Positions 28,500 to 42,900 of a DNA stretch of 64,000 nt are shown piece after piece. The notes below the pieces were generated by a model, which saw nothing but the letters and a program-made list of their open reading frames with translations, searched no databases and was not told the origin of the DNA. Positions within the stretch are counted from its first letter, which is position 1; each line of letters starts with the position of its first letter. The position numbers and the translations under genes are program-made. Source of the stretch: Ianthella basta. Its lineage: Eukaryota; Porifera; Demospongiae; Verongiida; Ianthellidae. The stretch covers positions 3,041,780 to 3,105,779 of the forward strand of contig OZ025881.1 of assembly GCA_964019415.1 (NCBI GenBank), written 5' to 3'.

Positions 28500-29499
28500 C
28501 ACTATTCCGGGAACCTCAATTTATCCCCTTCCCCAAGTATTTTCTATAATAGCCTTAGTGCACTATAGCTAGTAGTGTACATTGTGGAGTTAATGGATAA
28601 ACCAGTTGGTGTATGTTGGCCACTCCCTTGACCCCACCCCCTGGTCCTAATTCCACCTGCAGGTGAAGCACCCTCTCAGGGACTGGAGGAAGCTTGGAGA
28701 GTGTCAGAAGGTCATCAAACATAGTCCAGGGGGTGGTAGGTATTGGGCAGTGGCCATGAATAGTGAGGACCTGCTAGCTGTGACAGACGAGTGGAACAAG
28801 TGTGTTCATCTTCTCACAAAAGAGGGTTCATCAATCGGTGAGGTCCATTGGGAAAGGAATGCATAGTGATATGTTGCCTGGTGTAGCATTTCATCTGAGA
28901 GGGAATGAATGGGTGGCAAGCTAAGGTATTTCAACAATAAAGTAGTCAAGCTGTCCCAAGATAGTCGACTCCTTCAGACCATACACCATGCAGGTAGTGA
29001 AAGTGATGGTTTGAGCAGTCCTTGTGGTGTGTCTGTTAGCCCAGAGGGACTGATTTACATCTGTGACAGTGACAACCACCGTGTCACAGTTTATGATGAA
29101 GAAGGCAAGTTTATGTTTGTTTTCGGCTCTAAAGGAAGTGGCCCAGGGTGTTTTGAGGCACCTCGTGACATAGCATTTGGTTCAGATGGCCTCGTGTATG
29201 CTACTGATAACAAGAGTAGGAGAGTTTGTGTGTGGTCTAAAGAAGGCACTTTTAAGAGACATTTCCAGCCCAAGTATTGCTCAACCTGTATTGCTGCTAC
29301 TAGTGACAACCATTGGTTGATCACTTCTATTGACTCTCGCTTTGTAATGGTATACACAATGGAAGGTGAACTAGTTCATGAGTTTGGAGGGAAAGGCTCT
29401 CATACAGGGGAGTTTGATGGACCTGTGGGGATATGTGTTGATGACAATGGTGTGGTGTATGTAGCTGATTGTAAGAACAAGCGTGTGCAGGTTTTCTAA
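28500..29499 (+). pseudogene. Broken duplicate of the NHL exon of the kinase gene
   Basis: 28500-28661 matches the intron, and 28662-29499 the NHL exon, of the intact gene (31921-32061 and 32062-32883). It starts after the same TTCCACCTGCAG acceptor. Frame one runs from 28663 and stops at TAG 28864-28866. The rest (28909-29499) is open in a different frame and keeps about four NHL blades, ending NKRVQVF exactly as in the intact copy. Small indels around 28830-28920 break it. No kinase exon lies upstream, so it is a 5'-truncated segmental duplicate. Its 3' flank is also shared (29500-29960 with 33480-33895). It could be expressed as an NHL-only fragment, but nothing shows that. Confidence 0.8.
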
Positions 29500-29559
29500 C
29501 TGTATGCAATGTGTGTTTGTCAACAACTAGCTGTGTATGTACTTGTTTTCAGTTACTTG

Positions 29560-29960
29560 CAATTTGTTTGCATGTGGTCATAAAATGGCTACCATTTTGG
29601 ACAAAGGAATTAGGCAGTGCTGTAGCTCCTGTTATACATGGATAGTATTGGACATGCACGTACATGTACGCATGACAGTGTTTGCACAGAGTTGATCTTA
29701 TTCAATCATATGTACGCAGCTAGCTAAGCTACAGTTGGGCTTTGGGGCTGCTTGTAGCTATGCACATCTATAGCTAAGTGTCTAGATCTGAAGCTAACCA
29801 AAGCCTGCTTGCTCAGGCTTGACAACTCTTGCACAGCAACAGTCAACTGGCCAGGTCAGCAGTGCTGTTGGCAGTGCTTAGTGACGATTAGCTAACTAAT
29901 GGGAATTTAGCTGTCAAACACATCTTCTACATCATGTAACAATGAGCACTGGCTGGAGAC
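29560..29960. repeat. Segmental duplication, left copy (pairs with 33500-33890)
   Basis: The two segments are nearly identical, from CATAAAATGGCTACCATTTT to GAGCACTGGCTGGAGACAG. Both end in a TG microsatellite. They show that the whole 3' end of the kinase-NHL gene was duplicated. Confidence 0.85.
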
Positions 29961-29964
29961 AGAA

Positions 29965-30010
29965 TGTGTGTGTGTGCGTGCGTGCGTGTGTGCGTGCATG
30001 TATGTGTGTG

Positions 30011-30051
<41 letters not shown>

Positions 30052-30090
30052 CTGTGTGTGTGTGTGTGTGTGTGTGTGACTGTGTGTGTG

Positions 30091-30134
<44 letters not shown>
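29965..30134. repeat. (TG)n microsatellite 120 bp upstream of the kinase gene
   Basis: A TG run of about 170 bp interrupted by ACTG steps. It ends some 40 bp before a CATATATAGC TATA-like element (about 30172) and may lie next to the core promoter. Confidence 0.95.
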
Positions 30135-30135
<1 letters not shown>

Positions 30136-30252
30136 GTCCTCATCACACATGTCTTATTTCAATGGACCTACCATATATAGCGCCATGATGGCATCAACTC
30201 CGTGCGCACCTTGGTCTTACCAAGTAGTCACATGACCAATGCCGTAAACAAA

Positions 30253-32883
30253 ATGGCAGAGACGACACGCACTTCGTTCCCAGGCCTGCTCATCACGAAC
30301 CTCGTATTCACCGATGTCAAACTGGGCAGAGGAGCCGACGCGACTGTATTTCAGGTTGATTGGAACGGGACCGTGTGCGCCGCAAAGCGTCTCCATGACA
30401 TTCTGCTAGAGGACGACTCACCAGGTGGAGCGGACAAGCTGATTAGCAACTTCGAGGCAGAATGCCTAACGTGGTCGAAGCTGCGTCATTCAGGTGTTGT
30501 ACAGTTCTTTGGAGTGTACTTTGAGCGCAGCTCTCGTTTACCAGTTCTCGTCATGGAGAAGATGGACACCAGTCTTCGCACGCACTTGGAGGATCACAGC
30601 AAGGAGGAGTTCCCCCTCAACTTCAAAGCGTTCGTCCTTCGTCAGGTGGCCCAAGCGCTCGCCTACTTACACAGCCAGAACCCGCCTCTCGTCCATCACG
30701 ACTTGAGTCCGAACAACGTCTTGTTGAACGTGGTCTCTTTCGTGACCAAGGTGAGCGATTTTGGCATGAGTCGAGCCATCAACCCATCCGCCATCACTCG
30801 CAAATCCTCCATAAAGGGCACGTTGGCATTCATGGCTCCTGAGGCGTTGCAGAAGGTGCCAAAGTATGACACCAAGTTAGACGTGTTCTCCTTTGGCAAC
30901 ATCATCATCTCCACTCTGACCCACGAGTGGCCAGACCCAGAAGCACCAAACAGATACGAAAACGACCAACTGGTTGCTTTAAATGAGCTCCAGCGCCGTG
31001 AGCATTGCACTGAATTGTTCACTGCACAAGAGAAGCAACTGTTTCTACCCACTGTCTGCCAGTGTCTGGAAAACCGACCAGACAAGCGTTCCTCCAGTGT
31101 GATGCTGGTGAGAGAACTGAGAGGTATTGAGTCATCCCTCCCAACAGGCAGCCATGTTGCTGCTCCTCTTGAGCACCTTCGCCAGCAGTTGTCAGCCAAG
31201 GAGGAAGAATGCAGACAGAAGGATGAGGTGATTAGGGAGAAGAATGAGGTGATTTGGGAGAGGGAGGAGGTGATTCAGAGCAAAGTTGATGTGATTAGGG
31301 GGAAAGATCAGGCACTATGGTACCTGGATAAGGTAATTAGTGAGAAGGAGGTGGAGTTGAGAGAGAAAGATAAGGTAGCTAGAGAGAGGGAGGATGCTTT
31401 GAGGGAAAAGGATAAAATAATTAGGGAGAGAGAACAGGTAATTGGAGAGAAGGACGTTGCATTGAGGGAGGCCTTGAAGGAGAAGGAAAGAGCAATTATT
31501 GAGAGAGATGCAGCATTAAGGGACAGAGATGTGGTTTTGAGGAAGAAAGAGGCTGAGCTCCAACATTTGCAGCATTCAGTGAAAGAAAGAGACAGCACCT
31601 CTCCAGGGAAGGTGAAGCAGTTGGCAGCAGCTCAAAAGGTGAGCTGTATGCATGTTGATGGTGTGTGGGTGGGTGTAGTTTGGGGTGTGAACATTGAAAT
31701 GTCCCACCTTGGGACACCACCAGTGAGAGGCAGTGCACTGACTTCATGTGGGAACTAGGCAAGTGCTGTATATAGTCATGTTCGGAACATGCACACGCTG
31801 TTATATAGTGTTGGGTTAGTAGGCACTTCAGTGAGAGTGTACATTTGCCTCCCTTTGCTTTGCCCTCGCCCATGCACTCACCCTTGAAAGGATATTTAGC
31901 AAGTCATTATAATAATGTCATTAGGGCTTTCCCCCTCCCCCAAGGTGTTCTCTATAATTTTGTGCACTATAGTAGTGTACAGAGTTGATGCATGGATATA
32001 CCAGTTGGTGTATGTTGGCCACTCCCTTGACCCTACTCCCTGGTCCTAATTCCACCTGCAGGTGAAGCACCCTCTCAGGGACTGGAGGAAGCTTGGAGAG
32101 TGTCAGAAGGTCATCAAGCACAGTCCAGAGGGTGGTAGATATTGGGCAGTGGCCATGAATAGTGAGGACCTGCTAGCTGTGACAGACGAGTGGAACAAGT
32201 GTGTTCATCTTCTCACAAAAGAGAGTACATTGGTGAGGTCCATTGGGAAAGGAGTGCTTGGCAGTGTGTTGCTTGGTGTAGCATTTGACCTGAAAGGGAA
32301 TGTTTGGGTGACAGACTATCGCAACAATAAAGTAGTCAAGCTGTCCCAAGATGACCAACTCCTTCAGACCATACACCATGCAGGTAGTGAAAGTGATTGT
32401 TTGAGCGGTCCTTATGGTGTGTGTGTTAGCCCAGAGGGACTAATTTACATCTGTGGCAACCACCGTGTCACTGTTCATGACGAAGACGGCAACTTTCTGT
32501 TTGCTTTGGGCTCAAGAGGAAGTGGCCCAGGGTGTTTTGAATGGCCTCGTGATATAGCATTTGGTTCAGATGGCCTCATGTATGTTAGTGATGCGGGGAA
32601 TAGGAGAGTTTCTGTGTGGACTAAAGAAGGCACTTTTAAGAGATATTTCCGGTCAAAGTATGTCCCAACCTGCATTGTTGCTACTAATCACAACCATTTG
32701 TTGATCACTTCACACTTCTCCGACATTGTAATGGTATACACTTCGGAAGGTAAACTGGTTCATGAGTTTGGAGGGAAAGGTTCTCATACAGGGAGGTTTG
32801 ATGGACCTCTGGGGATATGTGTTGATGACAATGGTGTGGTGTATGTAGCTGATTGTAAGAACAAGCGTGTGCAGGTTTTCTAA
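30253..32883 (+). CDS. Protein kinase - coiled coil - NHL propeller fusion, two exons
   Basis: Exon 1 30253-31638 (GTGAGC donor) and exon 2 32062-32883 (TGCAG acceptor), phase 0, 735 residues. The start is ATG 30253 (AAAATGGCA, strong context); ATG 30232 is a weaker alternative. Residues 20-290: a kinase domain with glycine loop GRGADATVF, AAKRL lysine (about 45), catalytic loop HHDLSPNN (about 148-155), DFG (169-171) and APE (195-197), all catalytic residues present. HxDLSPNN with FGMSRA suggests the tyrosine-kinase-like or TK group. Residues about 310-450: a coiled coil of REKDEVI-like heptads. Residues 463-735: six NHL blades (AVAM..DE.N, GVAFD..DYRNN, GVCVS..GNHR, DIAFGSDGLMYVSDAGNRR, CIVAT, GICVDDNGVVYVADCKNKR), enough for a closed propeller. 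No signal peptide or membrane segment, so probably cytosolic. Confidence 0.85.
31216..31560. repeat. 21 bp coding minisatellite within the kinase gene
   Basis: Degenerate 21 bp units of the type GAGAAGGATGAGGTGATTAGG encode seven-residue units (REKDEVI and variants). The unit length equals one heptad, so copy-number change alters coiled-coil length without shifting register. Confidence 0.75.
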
Positions 32884-32949
32884 CTGTATGCAATGTGTGT
32901 TTGTCAACAACTAGCTGTGTATGTACTTGTTTTCAGTTACTTGCAATTT

Positions 32950-33530
32950 GTTTGCATGTGGTCATAAAATGGCTACCATTGGCTTTGTAGTTTGTATCTG
33001 TATTACCTTATAAATGGCCCATTCCAACTGCTGTGATGTGTACAACTCATTTTACATCACTTTAACATTTCCCATGTATTATGATTGCTGTGTGTACTGT
33101 GTAAACATGTTTTAACCAGTCATGGGCGGAGTTAACTCATTGCCAAATATGGTATGCCAGCATCATCACTTGCTGTGATCAGTGAAGTGAGTCCCAATCC
33201 TGGAGCAGTCCTGTCTCTTTCCTTTCTCTGGTGTTTCTTGTCTGATTATCCACTGCACACTGCAATGGATCATGTTAACAGCTCCAGTATTGGAATGGTG
33301 GATTCCCATGTGATTTCCACCACCATATGTCACATGACAATCCACCGTTCCAATACTGTATTCACATAAGTGATTTCAACATGTGTGTATTATGTACAAT
33401 TGGGACAAGACACCACGCACCACTGGACACATGGATACATCTACCAGTGTATGTGGGGCGGTCCTCTGGGGTCACATGACTAAGGACACCATGCATGAAT
33501 GCATGTGGTCATAAAATGGCTACCATTTTG
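32950..33530. repeat. ~550 bp insertion flanked by a 27 bp direct repeat
   Basis: GCATGTGGTCATAAAATGGC continuing to TACCATT occurs at about 32954 and again at about 33506. The left duplicate (29570 region) has it once. The sequence between is therefore extra in this copy. It includes a fold-back at 33282-33358. Confidence 0.65.
33282..33358. repeat. 29 bp-arm hairpin
   Basis: CAGTATTGGAATGGTGGATT and the complement of AATCCACCGTTCCAATACTG face each other with few mismatches around a short CCACCACCATATG-containing loop. Probably a small MITE inside the insertion. Confidence 0.75.
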
Positions 33531-33890
33531 GACAAAGGAATTTGGCAGTGCTGTAGCTCCTGTTATACATGGATAGTATTGGACATGCATGTACGCGTGA
33601 CAGTGTTTGCACAGAGTTGATTTTATTCAATCATATGTACGCAGCTAGCTAAGCTACAGTTGGGCTTTGGGGCTGCTTGTAGCTATGCACATCTATAGCT
33701 AAGTGTCTAGATCTGAAGCTAACCAAAGCCTGCTTGCTCAGGCTTAACAACTCTTGCACAGCAACAGTCAACTGGCCAGGTCAGCAGTGCTGTTGGCAGT
33801 GCTCAGTGACGATTAGCTAACTAATGGGAATTTAGCTGTCAAACACATCTTCTCCTTCACCATGCAGCAATGAGCACTGGCTGGAGACAG
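33500..33890. repeat. Segmental duplication, right copy
   Basis: Near-identical to 29560-29960. It lies 3' of the intact NHL exon. Confidence 0.85.
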
Positions 33891-33895
33891 AATGT

Positions 33896-33920
33896 GCGTG
33901 TGTGTGTGCGTGTGCGTGTG

Positions 33921-33990
<70 letters not shown>

Positions 33991-34007
33991 CGTGTGTGTG
34001 TGTGTAT
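33896..34007. repeat. (TG)n microsatellite
   Basis: About 110 bp of TG with occasional CG steps, at the end of the duplicated segment, homologous in position to 29965-30134. Confidence 0.95.
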
Positions 34008-34009
34008 CC

Positions 34010-35437
34010 ATGTATGCATGGTGCTAATCTCATCTTTTCTCTTTCTTCCATGCACTTACCATGTCAGGGCATTGCCATGAATTGCAATAATAATGTAATG
34101 TATGTACTTTATCATCTCCACCCCTGCATGATTCGTTTTAACTTAACACTGTATATAACCCATTTAATAAAATATGAATTATATCTCTGATCTTCATATA
34201 CACTTGCTTGCATTGTGGTTCCCCTGGTGCATGGGCCAATGATGTTTACATAACAGCTTTAATTCACTTACAACCAAATGGCATGTTTGTGACCACAAGG
34301 TATGAAGTTAGCCCTAGCCCTGTTTTTTACTGTGCTACAATTTCCAGCAGTGCTATAATGTTAACTTTACTTCATTGATGCAATCATGAGTTAGTTATAC
34401 AATCATATAATTCCAGGGCAATATCCTTCCCTTACATGCATGGGCATGCATGGGACCAGCCTGCGGAGTAGGAAGACCAAGGGCATCATTCTTGGAGTAA
34501 AATACACAACAGGCATGTTACTTTAGAGAAGAGAGGTGCTCTGTGACAGTTCCATGCTGGTATGCTGCACCTGGCCAATACCTTGCAGCTGCATGCACGA
34601 TCTGCCCAAATTATTCTTGTGAATTGGCTGCACGGGCATTCCTTACTTGAACTGCCCCTATGAAGTGCATAGAGCATGGATAATACAGTTATAGCTAGCT
34701 AATTAGTGCACCCTAGGCTCAATCATTCCCTGAGAAGAGTGCAGTGTGGAGAGCGCTTACATGGATAGGAATTGTGCGAAGTGTTGATCCACAGTTTAAC
34801 CCTTAATGTCCTACATTTTGCATGTGGAAAAACAAAAATCTCACCTTAAGATTTCGTTGTGCTTTGGATAGTAGCCAAATACAAAAGAAATGAAGATAAG
34901 GATCAAAGGAATATTGCCGCAGCTGATAAAAGTGACACCTGCAGCTGCATGCAGAGTGCCTTGCATAGCATGTGCATGAACACCACCACATTGCCATCGG
35001 TGGGGAGAACTAATTATGTCTCAGAAAGAGGAGCACATGAAAAAATTTTGTGCATGCATTAACATATTGCACATTCTTGGCTATGTAATTGTTTAATGGT
35101 AGCTAGTGCTATACACCAAACTAGCCCTTTGCACTGAAATCTGTGTTAAAGAGGCTGGGGGTCCATTGTTCTGCTCAATATAATGTGATAATCTACGACC
35201 ACCTCCTAGCCATGCAAACAAAGCTGGACAGGCACCAGCTGTTTTGCCTTGAGCAAGGTGTACATACTGTGTGTACACTAAATGACTTCAGCAGTACTAT
35301 TATACATACAACACACAATGCAATAGGCTATGTACATGCATTTATACTAGTCTCACGCCCTATGTATCATGCATGTGGTGCAGCTGACAACTTGCACTTT
35401 CAATGTTACTGTACCTGCAGCTGCACGGTGTGCAAAC
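34010..35437. other. No recognisable gene
   Basis: AT-rich sequence with CATGCATG words and scattered short frames. I see no exon, TIR pair or RNA gene I can support. Confidence 0.4.
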
Positions 35438-35484
35438 TCTCTACTGCCTTAGTCAACCTTGGGATACGACAAACTAGCACATGT
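35438..35484 (-). pseudogene. Relic of the 5' end of an SDR exon 1
   Basis: 47 bp resembling the first codons of the SDR genes (complement of CTCTACTGCC, then AGTCAACCTTGGGATACGAC and AAACTAGCAC). It covers the start-codon region to about codon 15 and then the similarity stops. It lies 3' of gene D and represents another lost array member. Confidence 0.55.
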
Positions 35485-35780
35485 TCTACACAGACATCAC
35501 CCCCGCACTCAACTGTCCATTTAAGCAGGTTTCTCTCTACAAATGTTGCAATGTTCACAGTCCAGAAATATACATGGGTCTCAATACAAAGATGCTATCG
35601 TGGCAATAAAACACTATGAAAACCATACAAACAATATCTGTGGCATACGTAGGTGTAAAGGTGTTGGTAGTTGGCAGCAGCCTCAAATATCAACACACTT
35701 GAGTTAGTAACTATGTACATGTTCAGATACCAGGCTCATCTTAGGATGTGCTCGCCTCTACTCCTGGGAGCAATGGCCAT

Positions 35781-39770
<3,990 letters not shown>

Positions 39771-39928
39771 TTTGCACCAGAATTGCGTAATCTTACGAAA
39801 TACAGACGAAGACCTACAATCATTATAGCCAGTTACAAAGAAAAATACAATTGTAATAATATCCTAATGATAAGGTATCAACTACATGTTTCAGTGAGAA
39901 CAACACTAGGTTAAAGAAATATGATATG

Positions 39929-42900
39929 TTATCTGAACTGTGCTAGGTCAAAGTTGTGCAGGTTTGCCAAGTCAGAGAATGCTGGGTAGCGAGCACCATC
40001 CATTTCTGGGGCAAGTCGGTTGTCATCACGAAGGCGATGGCCAGTTCCACCAATCTTGGCCTTGCACTCTGGACATGTGGACTCCTCAGTGGCTCCTCCG
40101 CACTCTGTAATACAGTATACATGGCCATTGGGACACTTGAACCAGTGGCCCTGTGTGAGGCCCATAGCCCTTACAATCATTGTTCTCTCATCTTTAGAGA
40201 TGCCATACACACCACAGCGTTTCTTGAGTGAGTCAAACAGTTTCTTGATGTCATCATGGTATGCTTTGGTTAGCTTATCTGCCTTTGCTCCAATACCTGC
40301 ACACCTTAGGTATGTAACTAGCTTCACTAGCTGGGTGACCTCTGCTTGGGCCACCCTATGACTTTCTCCAGATTGCATCTTGTGAGCAATCTCACACCAT
40401 GAAGTGAGCAGGGATAATCTGTTTAGTTCAGTCTCAATGTCACTGAGTTGCTGAGTTGAGAAGTAGTCATGCTGCATTGCATACTGTAGGACTGGCTGCA
40501 TTTCATCCAACATCTCCTTGCATTTTAATGGAGTGCCTCCAATCATGAATGTGGACACTGTACTTTGATTTCCCAGCCGAGACAGTAGATCTCCAAGAGC
40601 CTTCAACACCTGCATCTTTGTTTGAAGACCAGCTTTCTGATGATGAGCAGTGGTTCGCTGTCTGTCAGCAATCACCTCTTTCACCCTCTCCTTTGTGCTT
40701 TCAAGGTGGTCATGAATAGCACTGTAGTGCCGGTTTTGGCGATGCTTGGATCTGAGTTGTCTTAGTTCAGCCAGTATGTCCTCCATAACAACTGCACCAG
40801 TCTGTCCACTCAGAACAGCTCTCTTTACCAATTCCATATCTCTCAAAGATATCTTGATGATGTTACCATATCTCAGGCTTCGGCGAACTGGAGTTTTGCA
40901 TTTTGGGCATGTTTTGAATTGAATTTCAGCAGCTTTCTGCCTGTCAGCTTCAGCCATGTCCATCCACTGGTCAAGGCCGCTTACTTCAAATATATGCTTG
41001 CAGTCTTTGAGCTGGATGAAACGAGCATCATCTTCATCCTCTGTCCCAAAGAAAATGCCACAAACTTCATCTTTGTTGCAAATTCTGCACAGCTTTGGGC
41101 ATTCCTCTCCACAGAGGCCAATACAAGGATGACCACATTTCTTGATCTTCTTTCGGCATGGCTGATCACAGCGAGGGCGGTCACACAGTTCTCCACATTT
41201 CTTGTTGCACTGGTAGTGCTCACACTGCCATTGGCACTGCTCCATACAGGAAGCACAGGGATCTTTACACTTTCGTGGGCACTTGCTGTGATTGCAATAA
41301 TTTCTGCAACCTAGTTCACAAGGAGGGCAGGCATTGGTACATGGAAACCTGCACACATGGCCACATGGCAGGTTGCGTCCACAAGGATGAGAGCATGGCT
41401 GGTGCAGCCGACCTCCAGCACACCTGGAGCAAGTGCCTGGGCATGGATGACCACATTCTAGCAATTCTTTGCATGGTTCTAGGCACTTGAAATCACTAGG
41501 CGCAATGGCACATGGCACTTGCTGAACATGCCTACATCCTAGAGTCTTTGTGACTCTGACAGAGCACTTTACAGTGCATGGCTCACTGCATCTTTTCTGG
41601 CAGCGATGACGACACTGGAGCAATATTTGGCATGGCTTAAGGCATCGGTGTTCATTTGGGCTCTTGTAGCATGGCAGCACTTCTTGATGACCACATGGCA
41701 AGTTCTTGCTCACACGCTCAGAGCAGGGCCTGCACCCTTTGCTACACTCATAGCACCTGCTCTTGCACTTGTGTCCACACATGAGTTGCTTCTCACATGA
41801 CTTCATGCATGGGACCTTGACGTGATCCTGGTCTGCCACATGACAGGTGCGTGGGCAGGCATGTCCACAGCGGAGCCTTGCACCACACGGTTTTGAGCAA
41901 CCTCCCTCTGGTACTTGAGCAAAATCAGCAGCAGAAGCAACCAAAGCCTTGGTGCCAGGATGGTTTGAACAAAACAATGGAAGGGCATTGCCAAGGCAGC
42001 CTCTTCTCTCAACATCTTCAATGATCCCTGGCCAAGGAGTGCCATCCTTCTGTCGCAACATTTCAAAGTTCCCAACAACATATAATGCCCATTTGGCTCT
42101 AGACAGAGCCACGCAAACACGGTTTTCTTCTTGGAGAAATCCTGCATTTCCATCAGAATTGCTGCGGACAAGGGAGAGCAGTATAATGTCATTTTCTTCA
42201 CCCTGGAAATCATCAACAGCAGCTACGCGAACATCCTGAAACTCTGTCCGTGGCATCTTCCTCTTCAATTTCAGTAACTGTCCCTTGTACATGGTCAAAA
42301 CAGTGATCTGGCTGTGTTTGTACTTGCCTTGTTTGAGCAGATAGCGACAAAGGGCTACAATGAAGTCTGCCTCAAACTGGTTTGTGTAGCTGAGGAGGTC
42401 ATCATCATCTTTAGAGTCTTCCCAGGCATGATGGTTCAGGAAGAAAAGATTCTTTCCAACTCCACTGATGCTTGGATAACCTTTCACAGAAGAGTGATCT
42501 TCAAGGGATTCATAGATGTGGGGTCGGACCAGACATGAGATCTCTGGTCTCATTCGATGCTGTATTCCCAGGGTAACCAGAGGAAAATTGTTTCGGGCAA
42601 GGCGTTCAAAAAGGGAAATTGCCATGTTGTATTTTTTAACCAGGTCAAATGTAGTTGGTTTGGGCCTCAGTTGCTTGTGGTCACCAATGAGCACTAGCTG
42701 CTGTGCTCCAGATGACAGGCAAGAGAGGATGTGGGACTCAAGGACCTCTGCTGCCTCCTCAATAACCACAATCTTTGGAGATAGCTTCTGCAGGATGAAG
42801 TTATATTTGGCTGCTCCAGTGGTGGTCATACCAACAATGTCTGCATTCCGTAGGATATGGAAATCCAACTCATGTCTCAGCATTTCACGTTGTCTACAGG

